Positions 49,108-58,518 of a stretch of 64,000 nucleotides of DNA are shown piece by piece. Position 1 is the stretch's first letter; the number at the start of each line of letters is the position of its first letter. A model generated the notes under the pieces. It was given only the letters and a program-made list of their open reading frames with translations. It did no database searches and was not told where the DNA came from. The DNA lies in the NCBI GenBank assembly GCA_900548385.1, contig URKJ01000013.1, positions 29,673 to 93,672 on the forward strand. Reading direction: 5' to 3'. Source of the DNA: an uncultured bacterium. GTDB taxonomy: Bacteria > Verrucomicrobiota > Lentisphaeria > Victivallales > UBA1829. Position numbers and translations under genes: made by a program.

Positions 49108-49827
49108 ATGACAAGGAAATTCACCCTGGTAGAACTTCTCATAACGATATCTATTATTGCAATCCTGGCCGCCCTGCTTCTGCCGTCGCTTTCAAAGGCG
49201 CGGGACAGGGCCAGATCGCTTCAGTGCCAGAACAATATCAAGCAGCTGACCATGGGAAATCTGAGTTATGCAAATGATAATTCCGATGCCACGGTTCCGG
49301 GAAATGTGTCCGGAGGCCGGCGCTGGTTCGCCCGGCGGGAATTCACAGAACTCTATTGCAAAATCACGCTGCCCAATCCCGCTTATCCGGAATACTGGAG
49401 CACAAAACACGCCTGCCCGATGGCTCCGGCAGCTGCCATGAAATTCGGTATTCATTCCGCTTTTGAGGGCGGTAAAAGCTACGCTTTGAACAGGGGGAGA
49501 ACCGATCAGTATGATCTGGACAATTATGACAATACGCTCCGTTATTTTGTTAAATTGACCAAAGTTCGGCAGCCGAGCACCAAAATTATGTTTGCGGAAG
49601 TCGTCAGCGGCGGTCTTTACTCCGAATACGACTCCTGGTATTTTGAGAAGTGGCATTCCCTGGAGAACAACAGCCAGTCCACAGCGGATGTCGGCTATTT
49701 TGCCTATCGCCACAGCGGTCTGACGCGCATCAATGTCTCGTTTCTTGACGGGCATCTGGAAAATGCGCATTACACCATCATTTCCGCCAATCTCGGAAAT
49801 GAAAAGAAATTCCGTCCCTACCTGTAA
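49108..49827 (+). CDS. Pseudopilin-like protein of glycan locus 3 (H-X11-DG)
   Basis: A 239-residue protein beginning MTRKFTLVELLITISIIAIL. Phe5 would be the first mature residue, with Lys4 at -1 instead of Gly and the +5 Glu at residue 9. CQNNIKQLTMGNLSYANDNS and a C-terminal RHSGLTRINVSFLDGHLE follow; here the His and Asp-Gly are 11 residues apart rather than nine. AAGGAGAG precedes the ATG. No promoter was seen in the 249 bases after the glycosidase stop, so it may be co-transcribed with it. It ends 19 bases before repeat copy B. Confidence 0.82.
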   Translation: MTRKFTLVELLITISIIAILAALLLPSLSKARDRARSLQCQNNIKQLTMGNLSYANDNSDATVPGNVSGGRRWFARREFTELYCKITLPNPAYPEYWSTKHACPMAPAAAMKFGIHSAFEGGKSYALNRGRTDQYDLDNYDNTLRYFVKLTKVRQPSTKIMFAEVVSGGLYSEYDSWYFEKWHSLENNSQSTADVGYFAYRHSGLTRINVSFLDGHLENAHYTIISANLGNEKKFRPYL

Positions 49828-49845
49828 GCCGGAACTTCCAAAGGT

Positions 49846-49923
49846 ACGACATGCCGGTATGAGACGCTGAGCGGAGCAGACTGCCTGTTTCCGCTTTTTT
49901 TGGGTGGATCATTGCATTTCCAT
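49846..49923 (+). repeat. 80-bp terminator-bearing direct repeat, copy B
   Basis: Second copy of the element at 43938-44017, same orientation, 5.9 kb away. It has one T fewer and a one-base shorter G run. After the shared GGATCATTGCATTTCCAT the sequences diverge, at the likely promoter of the GH36 gene (TTGCAT at 49912-49917 and TAGATT at 49934-49939, 16 bases apart). Confidence 0.85.
49870..49901 (+). terminator. Intrinsic terminator within repeat copy B
   Basis: AGCGGA (49870-49875) and TCCGCT (49890-49895) form the stem, followed by seven T (49895-49901). It ends glycan locus 3, 42 bases after the pseudopilin stop. Confidence 0.85.
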
Positions 49924-49970
49924 GCATATATGCTAGATTATTCTATATGAATGATGAATGGAGAAATTTT

Positions 49971-52175
49971 ATGAATATCTGCTTGAAAAATATTCCGGAA
50001 GGATGGGCGGCGGACTGGAAACAGAATGCGGTGTCCGTGAATTCGTCGATCACCCGGAAAGGATCCGATGTCTCTTTCGGTTGTCTTGAGTTTGAACTGG
50101 ACTTGAACCCGGTGCTTCTGCCGGACTCTCTGCTGATGACCGGGGCGGCAAAGATGGGAGACTTCATGAAGAAGTATCCGGCGGTCGGTTTGCGTTCACC
50201 CGTGAAAGCGGAAAACTGGCTTTTGTGCCGGATCGCCAAAGACGATTTTCTGCTGATCGCGATTGCGTCGTGGCGCATTTTCTCCGGTGAGATTCTGTTC
50301 TGCGAAAACCGGGTGACTGTCCGGTTTTACGGTGACGGCAGGCCGTTTGCTCCGGAGGAGAGCGTGCCGCTTGAAGATATTTTCATTATGCGGGGCGGAA
50401 GCGAACGGGAAGTGCTTGACGCTTATGCGGATTTTACCGCAACGTCGCATCGTGTCAAACTCAATTTGCATTGCTGGCGCGGCTGGGGAACATGGGATTA
50501 TTATTCCGCAAAATTTTCCGATCGCTCCATCCGTGAAAATCTGGATGAGCTTCAGAAACTTGCCGGAACGGTCAATCTGCTGCAGATCGACGACGGTTAC
50601 AGTGTTTGGGGAGACTGGAGAGAGATCAAACCGGAAGTCTTTCCGGACGGACTCGCCGCGGTTGTGCAGGAGGCCGGAGCCCGCGGTCTTGAGACGGGTA
50701 TCTGGTTCGCGCCCTTTCTTGCGCATTACAGTGCCGATGTGGTGAAGGAACACCCGGAATGGTTCCTGCGCAGGGAGGACGGATCGCTCCGTTATTACGG
50801 TTCGGGCGGTCATGTGATTCTGGATTTTTCGCAGGATGCCGTAGTGGAGCATATCCGCCGGTGCGTCCGTTCGTTCCGTGATGCGGGGATCGTTTATTTG
50901 AAACTGGATTTTCTGAAAGCGGGAACCGTTTTTGGGCGGTCGCAGGTTCCGATGACGCCTTACGAACGGTTTCATCGCTGTCTTTCCGCGATCCGGGAAG
51001 AGGCGGGCGCCGACTGTTATCTGCTGGGCTGTTCCGCGGAGTTCGGGCCCTGTATCGGGCATGTGGACGGGATGCGGGTCGGTCCCGATATTTCCCCGAA
51101 TTTCCGCAGCGCCGGAATTTCCGCACGCTGCTGTATGGGCGCCGCGCCGTTCCACCGGAAATGGTATCAGTGCGATCCGGACTACCTCGTCGTGCGCGGC
51201 GACGGGATGGACGATGCGGAGCGCACGTCGCCGACAAAGCTCGGAACCTTGACGCTGAATGAAGCGACGATGTGGGCGGATTTTGTATCTCTTACCGGAA
51301 ATGCCGTACTGGCGGGCGACAAACTTTCCCTGTTGACTCCGGAGCGCCGGGAACTGGTCGCCGATACTTTGAAGCATGCTTCGGAGAATCCGGACTGCTT
51401 CATTCTGGATTACTGGCGTGGCGGAGTAGAGGATTGTCCTGCAATGATCTGGTCGTCGGGACGGCTCGGCGTGTTCAACTGGACCGATTCCGAACAGACG
51501 TTCTCTCTTCCCGGCGGTGGTTCTGCAATTCTTCCGGCACGCACGTCCCGTATTTTCGAGGGAATCGGCCGGGACGGCTGTGTTCCTGCCGGAACGGAAC
51601 GCCCGCTGGTGTTTGCGGATCCCGCCGGAGTTCCGTTTGAGCACGGTTCCCATGCGGTTCCGCTCTCTCTTGGGGCTGCGGCGGCAACGGTTCTGGCGTT
51701 CGATCATGAGACGGGCGATGGCGTTCTGGAAGGCATTTATGCCTCTCTTCAAGGGAAACGGACCTTACTGGGTGTACCGTTTGAAATCGGTGAAAAGGTG
51801 ATCGCGGTCTGTAAGACGGATCCGGTACGCGAACTGCGGATCCCGGTCGGGCGTCTGGCAAAAACGTTTTATTTCCTTCATGCTGCGGATTATCCGGTGC
51901 GCGGAGAGTGGCTCAGCTATATTCTCCGTTTTTCGGATGGAGCGGAAATGGAGCATAAAGTGTTTCTGGGACGCGATATCGGCAATACCGATTATCACTA
52001 CTCTCTCCCGTGGAATTCGGAAAGCGCCCGGATTGCATGGACGGAACCTGCGACCGGCCGGACGCTGTATGTTCTGGAACTGCCGCTGGAAGCGGAGCGG
52101 ATGGTGGAGTCCATCAGGATTACGCATCCGCTTCAGAACGGTTCCCATGTTCTGCTTGCGGTTTCCGCCGTCTGA
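49971..52175 (+). CDS. GH36-family alpha-galactosidase-like enzyme
   Basis: A 734-residue protein without signal peptide. A beta-sandwich of about 160 residues precedes a GH36-type barrel: LLQIDDGYSVWGDWREIKPE near the start, ETGIWFAPFLAHYSADVVKE, the nucleophile Asp in VYLKLDFLKAG, and the probable acid/base Asp in GMRVGPDISPNFRS. An RCCMGAAPFHRKWYQCDPDY segment with paired Cys is unusual but typical of the subgroup found in gut anaerobes. The C-terminal part is beta-rich. The start at 49971 has GGAG eight bases upstream; an ATG at 49947 has none. It is a single-gene unit behind repeat copy B, converging on a flavin reductase gene. Confidence 0.85.
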   Translation: MNICLKNIPEGWAADWKQNAVSVNSSITRKGSDVSFGCLEFELDLNPVLLPDSLLMTGAAKMGDFMKKYPAVGLRSPVKAENWLLCRIAKDDFLLIAIASWRIFSGEILFCENRVTVRFYGDGRPFAPEESVPLEDIFIMRGGSEREVLDAYADFTATSHRVKLNLHCWRGWGTWDYYSAKFSDRSIRENLDELQKLAGTVNLLQIDDGYSVWGDWREIKPEVFPDGLAAVVQEAGARGLETGIWFAPFLAHYSADVVKEHPEWFLRREDGSLRYYGSGGHVILDFSQDAVVEHIRRCVRSFRDAGIVYLKLDFLKAGTVFGRSQVPMTPYERFHRCLSAIREEAGADCYLLGCSAEFGPCIGHVDGMRVGPDISPNFRSAGISARCCMGAAPFHRKWYQCDPDYLVVRGDGMDDAERTSPTKLGTLTLNEATMWADFVSLTGNAVLAGDKLSLLTPERRELVADTLKHASENPDCFILDYWRGGVEDCPAMIWSSGRLGVFNWTDSEQTFSLPGGGSAILPARTSRIFEGIGRDGCVPAGTERPLVFADPAGVPFEHGSHAVPLSLGAAAATVLAFDHETGDGVLEGIYASLQGKRTLLGVPFEIGEKVIAVCKTDPVRELRIPVGRLAKTFYFLHAADYPVRGEWLSYILRFSDGAEMEHKVFLGRDIGNTDYHYSLPWNSESARIAWTEPATGRTLYVLELPLEAERMVESIRITHPLQNGSHVLLAVSAV

Positions 52176-52186
52176 GATACAGACTG

Positions 52187-52714
52187 TCAGCAGTATTGTT
52201 CCGTGGCACTGACGGCGACGACTTCTCCGAAAAAGATTTTGTGGAAATCGCTGTCCGGATACCAGGCTTTGATGTTTTCCGGTGCCAGGAAACATTCCGG
52301 TTTCATCCAGTCGGCGTATGTTTTCCGGCATTCGATGACGAGACCGGCTTCGGCGATCGCCGGGGAGGAGACTTTCAGGGCGGCTTCGGGGGTGAGCCCG
52401 GTTTCTTTGAATTTGTCATATTCCGCTCCGGATTTGCTGCCGAAAAATCCGAGAGCCGCTTTATACTGCGGACCGAATGCGCTCAGCGTAAAACTGTCGG
52501 CGGACTCCAGGAACGGCAGCGTATGGCGCTGGGGACGGACCACGATCATGGCAAACGGTTTGCCCCAGAGCGTGCCGAATGATCCCCAGCTGATCGTCAT
52601 TCCGTTGAAAGAGCCTTTCGCGAAGTCGCCGGCGGTGAGGATGAACCAGCCGGTTCCGAACAGATCGAACGGATTGGCTTTGAGTTTGGAATACGGGATT
52701 TCTGTGCGTGACAT
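52187..52714 (-). CDS. Flavin reductase (FMN-binding split barrel) family protein
   Basis: A 175-residue flavoprotein. The motifs FDLFGTGWFILTAGD, FNGMTISWGSFGTLWGKPF and MIVVRPQRHTLPFLESADSF match flavin reductase-like domains that bind FMN through a split beta-barrel. It has no signal peptide. It directly follows the alpha-2-macroglobulin gene, with only one base between stop and start, and is therefore in the same transcript, although the two proteins act in different compartments. Members of this subgroup in anaerobes often serve rubredoxin-type or unknown electron transfer. Specific partners cannot be inferred. Confidence 0.85.
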   Translation of the reverse strand: MSRTEIPYSKLKANPFDLFGTGWFILTAGDFAKGSFNGMTISWGSFGTLWGKPFAMIVVRPQRHTLPFLESADSFTLSAFGPQYKAALGFFGSKSGAEYDKFKETGLTPEAALKVSSPAIAEAGLVIECRKTYADWMKPECFLAPENIKAWYPDSDFHKIFFGEVVAVSATEQYC

Positions 52715-52715
52715 G

Positions 52716-55700
52716 TTATTTCTCCTGAATGGTTAAAAGAGCATCGCTGCTGTTGGCGCGCAGAGCGGGTGCGTAAACTCCTGCTCCGGTTGCGGGCAGC
52801 GCGGTATAGGAACCGTCAAACCGGGCGCGGATGCGGTAACGGATGCTTGCCGTGCCGCGGGTCAGATTCCGCAGATAGAAGCGCGGTCCTTCCGTGGCGA
52901 ATTCCGCATAGATCACCGGATACCATGAAATATAGCCGCTTTGCGGTTTTACATACTCGAATCCGGCGGGAAGGCGGTCGCGGAACTCCACATAGTCGTA
53001 ATCATTTTTTGTTTCGGGGATCAGTTCGACTTCCACAATGTCGCCCGCTTTGACATTTGCGGGATCGGTCAGCGGAATACGGGTTTCGCGGGCCGTGCGC
53101 ATATCGCGGAGCTGTCCGAGTTTGTCCGGAGCCTTGGACGAGACCTCGGACGTGGCGATCCGGTAATAACGGCGGTTCAGTTTCAATTCCTGTCCGGCGG
53201 CTCCGATGCGCTGTTCCTGCGAGAAATAGGAGAGCATGGTCTGGTAATAGACCGCGCCCCGTCCCGCACAGGATATTTCCAGAACGTGTTTGCCGGAATA
53301 GAGCATTTCCGTCGGGACTCTGACGGAGAAATCGCTGTTCCATACGTTTTCTTTTGTGATGCGGAACGATTTGATGTGCCCTTCGTCAAGTTTGATCATG
53401 ACATTGGTTTCCGGAACCGCTTCTCCGGATTTGCGGATATAGCTTGCAAGAGCGCCGACCGCTTCGCCGAGTGCGCGGGTCGAGGTACGGGAAGGAGCGT
53501 TGCGCAGATTTATGGTCAGATACCGCGCCACAGCTTCCGTCAGCCCGCTTTCCGAACCGGTTTGCAGAAGCAGCTCCAGATATGCCGCCTGTGCCGCTGT
53601 TTCGCTGCCTGACCATTCAAACCGCCAGCGTGTGGGGATGTTCAGATATGCGGTTCCCGCCTGGGAATCGCGTTTCAGAAGGTTTTCGAGTTCGAGAAGA
53701 ACAGTTTTCTGTTCCGGGGAACCGTTCTTCAAAGTCTGTCCGAGCATTGCGAGACCGAGCGGAGAGAGCGAGTCGCGGTGACGGAAGACGAGCCGCTCCA
53801 GCGGAGCGAACCGTTTTCCGGCTTTTGCAAGCGTGCGGATATGCAGAGCATCAACGTTGTTTGCGGGAAGACTTGATTTTTCGTACCGTTCCCGGGCTTT
53901 GCGGAACAGCCAGTCGATCCCGCGTTTGAGGATGTCCGGATTGACTGCGAGTTTCTGCTTCCGTGCCTCCAGAAGCGCATCGACGACGAACGCGGTGGTG
54001 TCGGTCCATGAGCTTTCGCCATAGCCGCTGAACCAGCCCCAGCCGCCATCGCTGTTGACCATTCCCTGAACCATTTTCAGGTTGTCGGCAATGAGTTTGT
54101 CGAGTGCTTTTTTCGAATCCGGCAACCGCTGATCCGGTTTCAGATAGTCCGCATAAAGTTTTGCGCGGGCACTGCTCCGGCGAAGAACCGCGTCAAACGG
54201 GAGATTCAGTTCCGAGAACACGCGGGATGCTTTCAGCGCAGGGAGGAAACGGGTGACGGTTCCGAATACGCTGGAGGAATCTTCCGCCGCAAGATACGGC
54301 AGAAGATCCGTCATTGCCACCGCGGCGCCCGGCGTGATGGAAACCGTCAATTCCGCACTGTTTCTGCGGATCTGCGGGATGAAATATTCCACTTTGGCGA
54401 TTTGATTCCGGATCCGTCCGGCGGCGGGAACGTATTTCCGGATTCCGCGCACGTTGACCGGGAGAGAGAGCGCGACCGCATCCGCAAGTCTGCCGTTCAC
54501 GCTCACCGAAAGGACCGGATTTGCCGAGCCTTCCCGGTTCGCCCGGAGCAGGAACGGGATCGTTGCCGATTTTCCCGGCGCGATCGTGTGAAACCGTTTC
54601 CCGTGCGACTGAACGGAAACCGCATCGCCCGTCAGGGACAGGTTCAATTCGGCGCGGATCGCCTGTTTCGAGTAGTTGTGAACGATCGCCAGCGCCTCGG
54701 CGGTATCGCCCGCCGTCAGGAACGGAGGAAGCTGCAAACGGGCAATGATTTCTTTGGAAACCACGAATTCCGCCCGCGCTTCTCCAACACTGGTACGGCT
54801 GCCGATACTCCACGCCCGGACGACCCATGTGGTGAGATTGTCGGGGACCGGAACAAGAATGCGGGCCCGCCCGTCTGCGCCGAGCAGACGCTGTCCGATC
54901 CAGAAAATACTGTCTGCAAAATCGGAACGGACGAACGCCTGTTCTTCACCGCCGCCTGCCGCATTATCTTCCTGCACAGCCATTGCCGGTGCCGCCTCGG
55001 CAGCCACGACTGCTTCGGACTTGCATACGGAGAACCTCTTTCTGTATTGCGGCGTAAAAAACGGCATACCGGAAATGATATCCATGGTCTGCCCCGGATA
55101 GTAAGGATGGGAAACGGCATTCGTCCCGCTTTGGAGAGTCAGATAGAACCAGCGTTTCCAGCCCCAGAAGAACGACTGGATATCCGGAATGTTGTTTCCG
55201 GCGATTGCCTCCAGTGATTTGTCGTAGACGGTCAGCGCAAACGCTCCGGAGACGGGTTTGCCGTCGGCGTCGGTGACGGTGAGGTCGACCGGGACCGTGG
55301 TGCGCGGTCGGGCGTCGTATTCCGGGACTTCCAGTTTTACATTGAGCATCCGGTTTTCCGGCGGAATGCAGAGCTGTTTGGTGACATGGTGGGTTTCGCC
55401 GTTACGGATTGTAAACGCCGCCGTAAAAATATTCGGGCGGTCCTTTTCCGTGATTTTGCAAGTGACGAGTGCGGAATATCCGTTCAGTTTCAGATGGTTC
55501 CATTTCCCATTCAGAAGAACATAGACGTCTGCGTCCGGGCGGTTCGCGGAAATGAGGATCTGCGCGGTTTCGCCGGGCTGATAGGTCGGTTTGTCGAGGG
55601 AGAGCTCAATGGGAAGGCTGGAGAACATTCCCGCCGCACCGTTGGAATCAAGAATGCGGATTATGCAGGCGGCGGTCGCCTTGCCTTCCGCAGAGTTGAA

Positions 55701-58442
55701 TTCCGCTTCGGCACGGTAAACGCCGGCTTTGTTCAGAACGAACGACGGATTGCCTTCTTCGTTCCGGAACCGGACTGTGCGGATTGCCTCCCCGTCGTTT
55801 TCGTACTGGAGATCCGGGGACAGTCTGGCCCGGTAAAGCCGGATGATTCCCGCGCCCTTGATCTCCCGCCCGTTCGGATCGGTTGCTGTGACGCAGAGAT
55901 GGACCGGGTCGGAGAGACGGCGGAAGCCGTTGACGGGGTAGAGAAACAGATTCACCGGTTTTGCCGCTGCGATCAGAAAACCGGAGGCGGAAACGACTTT
56001 CCGGGAGTTGTCCGTTACTTCCGCTTCGATATGGAACCGGTAGTTCTTCTGCTCCAGAGTACCGGGGACCGCGGTGTTGATCCGGACCGGAAATGTTCCG
56101 TCGCTTCCGGTTCTGCCGGAAAATTCCGCGATCAGTTCCCGGTTGGTATACCATGGATGGAACCGCCAGATGTAACAGGTGGACGGCAGTTCATAACCGT
56201 CGCCGTAGAGCCAGAAATAAGGAAACTTAACGGGAAAATACGGCTGTGTGATCTCCCGGTAGATTCTGCAGGAGACTGCCGCATCCGGGACGGGTGCGCC
56301 GAAATAATAGTTGGCGCGGAGCGTTGCCGTGACCGTTTCGCCGAGTTTGACAGGGGCGGCAGGAAGTTCCAGTTTCGCTTCGTATTCCGGTTTCCGGTAT
56401 TCTTCCGTACGGAATCCGACGGAGCCGTATTTGCTACAGGAGATCCGGTAACTGCCGAGAGCGGTGTCTTCCGGCAGGGTGAACACGCCGGCGAATGCAC
56501 CGGTTTTCCGGCTGACGGGCATTTTCGCCGTGTAAAGCGTTTTTCCCCGCGGGGCGGAAACGGTGATGTCTACGAAATCCGGGTGCTTCGCATTGCTGCC
56601 GTCGTAAGAGGCGCGACGGAGAAAACCGGAAAATTCCACTTTGTCGCCCGGTTTGTAGACCGGGCGGCTGGTGAGCATGAATGCTTTCATCGAACCGGAG
56701 AATTTCTGAGAGCCTGATGAGGAAAAGTTATAGGAGTAACCGGAATAAAATACCGGTTTGCCGCTGATCCGGGCGAATGCCCAGAAACGGTGCATATTTG
56801 CGGGGATGGGCGGCAGAGGGACGGAGCCGTCCGCTGCGGTAACGGCTTTGAAGTCTTTGGTTTCAATCCGGACGCGTCCGGATTTTTTGAGTTCATCTGG
56901 ATTTTGCGCATAAATGGTGCGGAAGAACCGGAAGTGGACCGTTTGTCCCGGCACAGGAGCGCCGTCCGCTGCCCGGTTCAGATACATCAGCGGTGTGGAC
57001 TGCCCGTTGCTTATGGAGATCATACAGTCGGTAAGCCAGACGATGATCTGACTGGTGTTGCCGTCTTTGAGGGCGATTGTGACCAGATATGCTCCTGCGT
57101 CTTTCAGCGGCAGTTTGATGTCCTGTATGGTGTTCGCATGGCGCGGCAGCGGATTGAGCTTCAGCGGAAAAGCGGCGATTTCGGAACCGATCGTGTCCGC
57201 ATACAATTTTTGCAGGGTGGGAATATCCAGTTCGTAGAATGGCATATAACCGGAATCGCCGGCTTTGGAAAGATTCGTAAACAGAGCGTCAAACAGAGCG
57301 TTTTCCCGGATCCGGCGGATTGTGACATTGCCCTCTTTGGCGTTGCGGTAGAGAAATGCGAGTTCCGGCTCGCGTCCGGCGGGCAGAACGCGCAATGGCT
57401 GGAGTGCGCCGAGATTTCCCGTGATCTGCTGAATCATGTAGGTGTTATTGGTTTTCCGGTATTCTTTCAATGCGCGGTCCAACTGAAAACGGCTCATGTA
57501 GACGCTTGCCAAAGTGTCCCACTCTTTCAATTCCCGGTAAAGGGTAATGAAATTATGTCCGTCCGGCATACGGAAACGCCGGATGCCGTCCGCCAGCCGG
57601 GTGATGGTTTCGCTGTCCGGCAGATTTGCCAGAAGGTCGCGTTCCTCTTTGGTGATGTTCCAGTGGTTGACGGGCGGGTTGCCGAATTGTTCCCGGAGGA
57701 AATCCGCGTAGATCCGGTCGGCGAACGGGCAGTTCCGTTCGCGTGCTTTCCGGCGGAAAAACTGGAACCGTTCGCCGTCATTGACAGCGGATTCCAGTGT
57801 TTCGGGAGTGCGGTAAAAGACGGGATCCCCATCGTCGTTGACGGGGGGATTGGAAGACTGACCGCGCTCTTCGGAATAGTCCGGGAGAACGCCGGGATCG
57901 GTTTTCTGCTGAAGTTTCCACGAACTTCCGCCGCTGCGTCCGGTCAGCCAGAGTCCGGCGAAGCGTGCGAGAAATTCCGCGGGGACGGCATCGGGAGCTT
58001 TCCGGTAAAGTTTGTCATACATGCGGAGCAGAAGCACGCGGTCCCGTTCGGAAGCGGAAAGGGGGAGTCCGTAACCGCCCCGGTTGTTGCCGCGTACGAA
58101 GTCGCCGCCGATGCGGTATCCGTATGACGGCATCATTCCGGCGCAGTCATACAGCATGAGCATGACGGGGATGTTATCCGCATATTTTTCCGCCGCCAGT
58201 TTGAGCAGGGCGTCGTATTCCCGCGGCTCGTTCATTTTCTGAAGCAGCAGAAACGCCTGACCGAACCATTCGGCGATCTGTTTTTCCGAGGCGCCCTGCG
58301 GCGGAGATTGCAGCAGTTTCCGGTAATCGGAATAGAGTTTTCCGGAGATCGGCAAAGGGTGGGTGACTTGCCCCGGCGTATCCAAAGCCGGAGCGACGAG
58401 GGAGAATCCCAGGGAAAACAGAACAAAAAGCAGCGGTTTCAT
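52716..58442 (-). CDS. Bacterial alpha-2-macroglobulin family protein lacking the thioester
   Basis: A 1908-residue exported protein. A signal peptide (MKPLLFVLFSLGFSLVAPAL) and an N-terminal helical region (40-470) are followed by macroglobulin-like MG domains from about 600 (FMLTSRPVYKPGDKVEFSGF; LPIELSLDKPTYQPGETAQI), an ANA-type block (ADSIFWIGQRLLGADGRARI, PVPDNLTTWVVRAWSI) and a terpenoid-cyclase-like thioester domain (GWGWFSGYGESSWTDTTAFV). The CxEQ thioester before that domain is absent: the segment reads LLPYLAAEDSSSVFGTVTRF. Such proteins trap proteases or brace the envelope. GGAGG precedes the ATG. No penicillin-binding protein gene is adjacent. Confidence 0.88.
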   Translation of the reverse strand: MKPLLFVLFSLGFSLVAPALDTPGQVTHPLPISGKLYSDYRKLLQSPPQGASEKQIAEWFGQAFLLLQKMNEPREYDALLKLAAEKYADNIPVMLMLYDCAGMMPSYGYRIGGDFVRGNNRGGYGLPLSASERDRVLLLRMYDKLYRKAPDAVPAEFLARFAGLWLTGRSGGSSWKLQQKTDPGVLPDYSEERGQSSNPPVNDDGDPVFYRTPETLESAVNDGERFQFFRRKARERNCPFADRIYADFLREQFGNPPVNHWNITKEERDLLANLPDSETITRLADGIRRFRMPDGHNFITLYRELKEWDTLASVYMSRFQLDRALKEYRKTNNTYMIQQITGNLGALQPLRVLPAGREPELAFLYRNAKEGNVTIRRIRENALFDALFTNLSKAGDSGYMPFYELDIPTLQKLYADTIGSEIAAFPLKLNPLPRHANTIQDIKLPLKDAGAYLVTIALKDGNTSQIIVWLTDCMISISNGQSTPLMYLNRAADGAPVPGQTVHFRFFRTIYAQNPDELKKSGRVRIETKDFKAVTAADGSVPLPPIPANMHRFWAFARISGKPVFYSGYSYNFSSSGSQKFSGSMKAFMLTSRPVYKPGDKVEFSGFLRRASYDGSNAKHPDFVDITVSAPRGKTLYTAKMPVSRKTGAFAGVFTLPEDTALGSYRISCSKYGSVGFRTEEYRKPEYEAKLELPAAPVKLGETVTATLRANYYFGAPVPDAAVSCRIYREITQPYFPVKFPYFWLYGDGYELPSTCYIWRFHPWYTNRELIAEFSGRTGSDGTFPVRINTAVPGTLEQKNYRFHIEAEVTDNSRKVVSASGFLIAAAKPVNLFLYPVNGFRRLSDPVHLCVTATDPNGREIKGAGIIRLYRARLSPDLQYENDGEAIRTVRFRNEEGNPSFVLNKAGVYRAEAEFNSAEGKATAACIIRILDSNGAAGMFSSLPIELSLDKPTYQPGETAQILISANRPDADVYVLLNGKWNHLKLNGYSALVTCKITEKDRPNIFTAAFTIRNGETHHVTKQLCIPPENRMLNVKLEVPEYDARPRTTVPVDLTVTDADGKPVSGAFALTVYDKSLEAIAGNNIPDIQSFFWGWKRWFYLTLQSGTNAVSHPYYPGQTMDIISGMPFFTPQYRKRFSVCKSEAVVAAEAAPAMAVQEDNAAGGGEEQAFVRSDFADSIFWIGQRLLGADGRARILVPVPDNLTTWVVRAWSIGSRTSVGEARAEFVVSKEIIARLQLPPFLTAGDTAEALAIVHNYSKQAIRAELNLSLTGDAVSVQSHGKRFHTIAPGKSATIPFLLRANREGSANPVLSVSVNGRLADAVALSLPVNVRGIRKYVPAAGRIRNQIAKVEYFIPQIRRNSAELTVSITPGAAVAMTDLLPYLAAEDSSSVFGTVTRFLPALKASRVFSELNLPFDAVLRRSSARAKLYADYLKPDQRLPDSKKALDKLIADNLKMVQGMVNSDGGWGWFSGYGESSWTDTTAFVVDALLEARKQKLAVNPDILKRGIDWLFRKARERYEKSSLPANNVDALHIRTLAKAGKRFAPLERLVFRHRDSLSPLGLAMLGQTLKNGSPEQKTVLLELENLLKRDSQAGTAYLNIPTRWRFEWSGSETAAQAAYLELLLQTGSESGLTEAVARYLTINLRNAPSRTSTRALGEAVGALASYIRKSGEAVPETNVMIKLDEGHIKSFRITKENVWNSDFSVRVPTEMLYSGKHVLEISCAGRGAVYYQTMLSYFSQEQRIGAAGQELKLNRRYYRIATSEVSSKAPDKLGQLRDMRTARETRIPLTDPANVKAGDIVEVELIPETKNDYDYVEFRDRLPAGFEYVKPQSGYISWYPVIYAEFATEGPRFYLRNLTRGTASIRYRIRARFDGSYTALPATGAGVYAPALRANSSDALLTIQEK

Positions 58443-58518
58443 AAAAGTTCCTCCAGTAAAAATCGGTCTACTGGAAAACTATCACGCTTTTTGGAAAAAG
58501 CAAGATTGCTTTCTGCTT

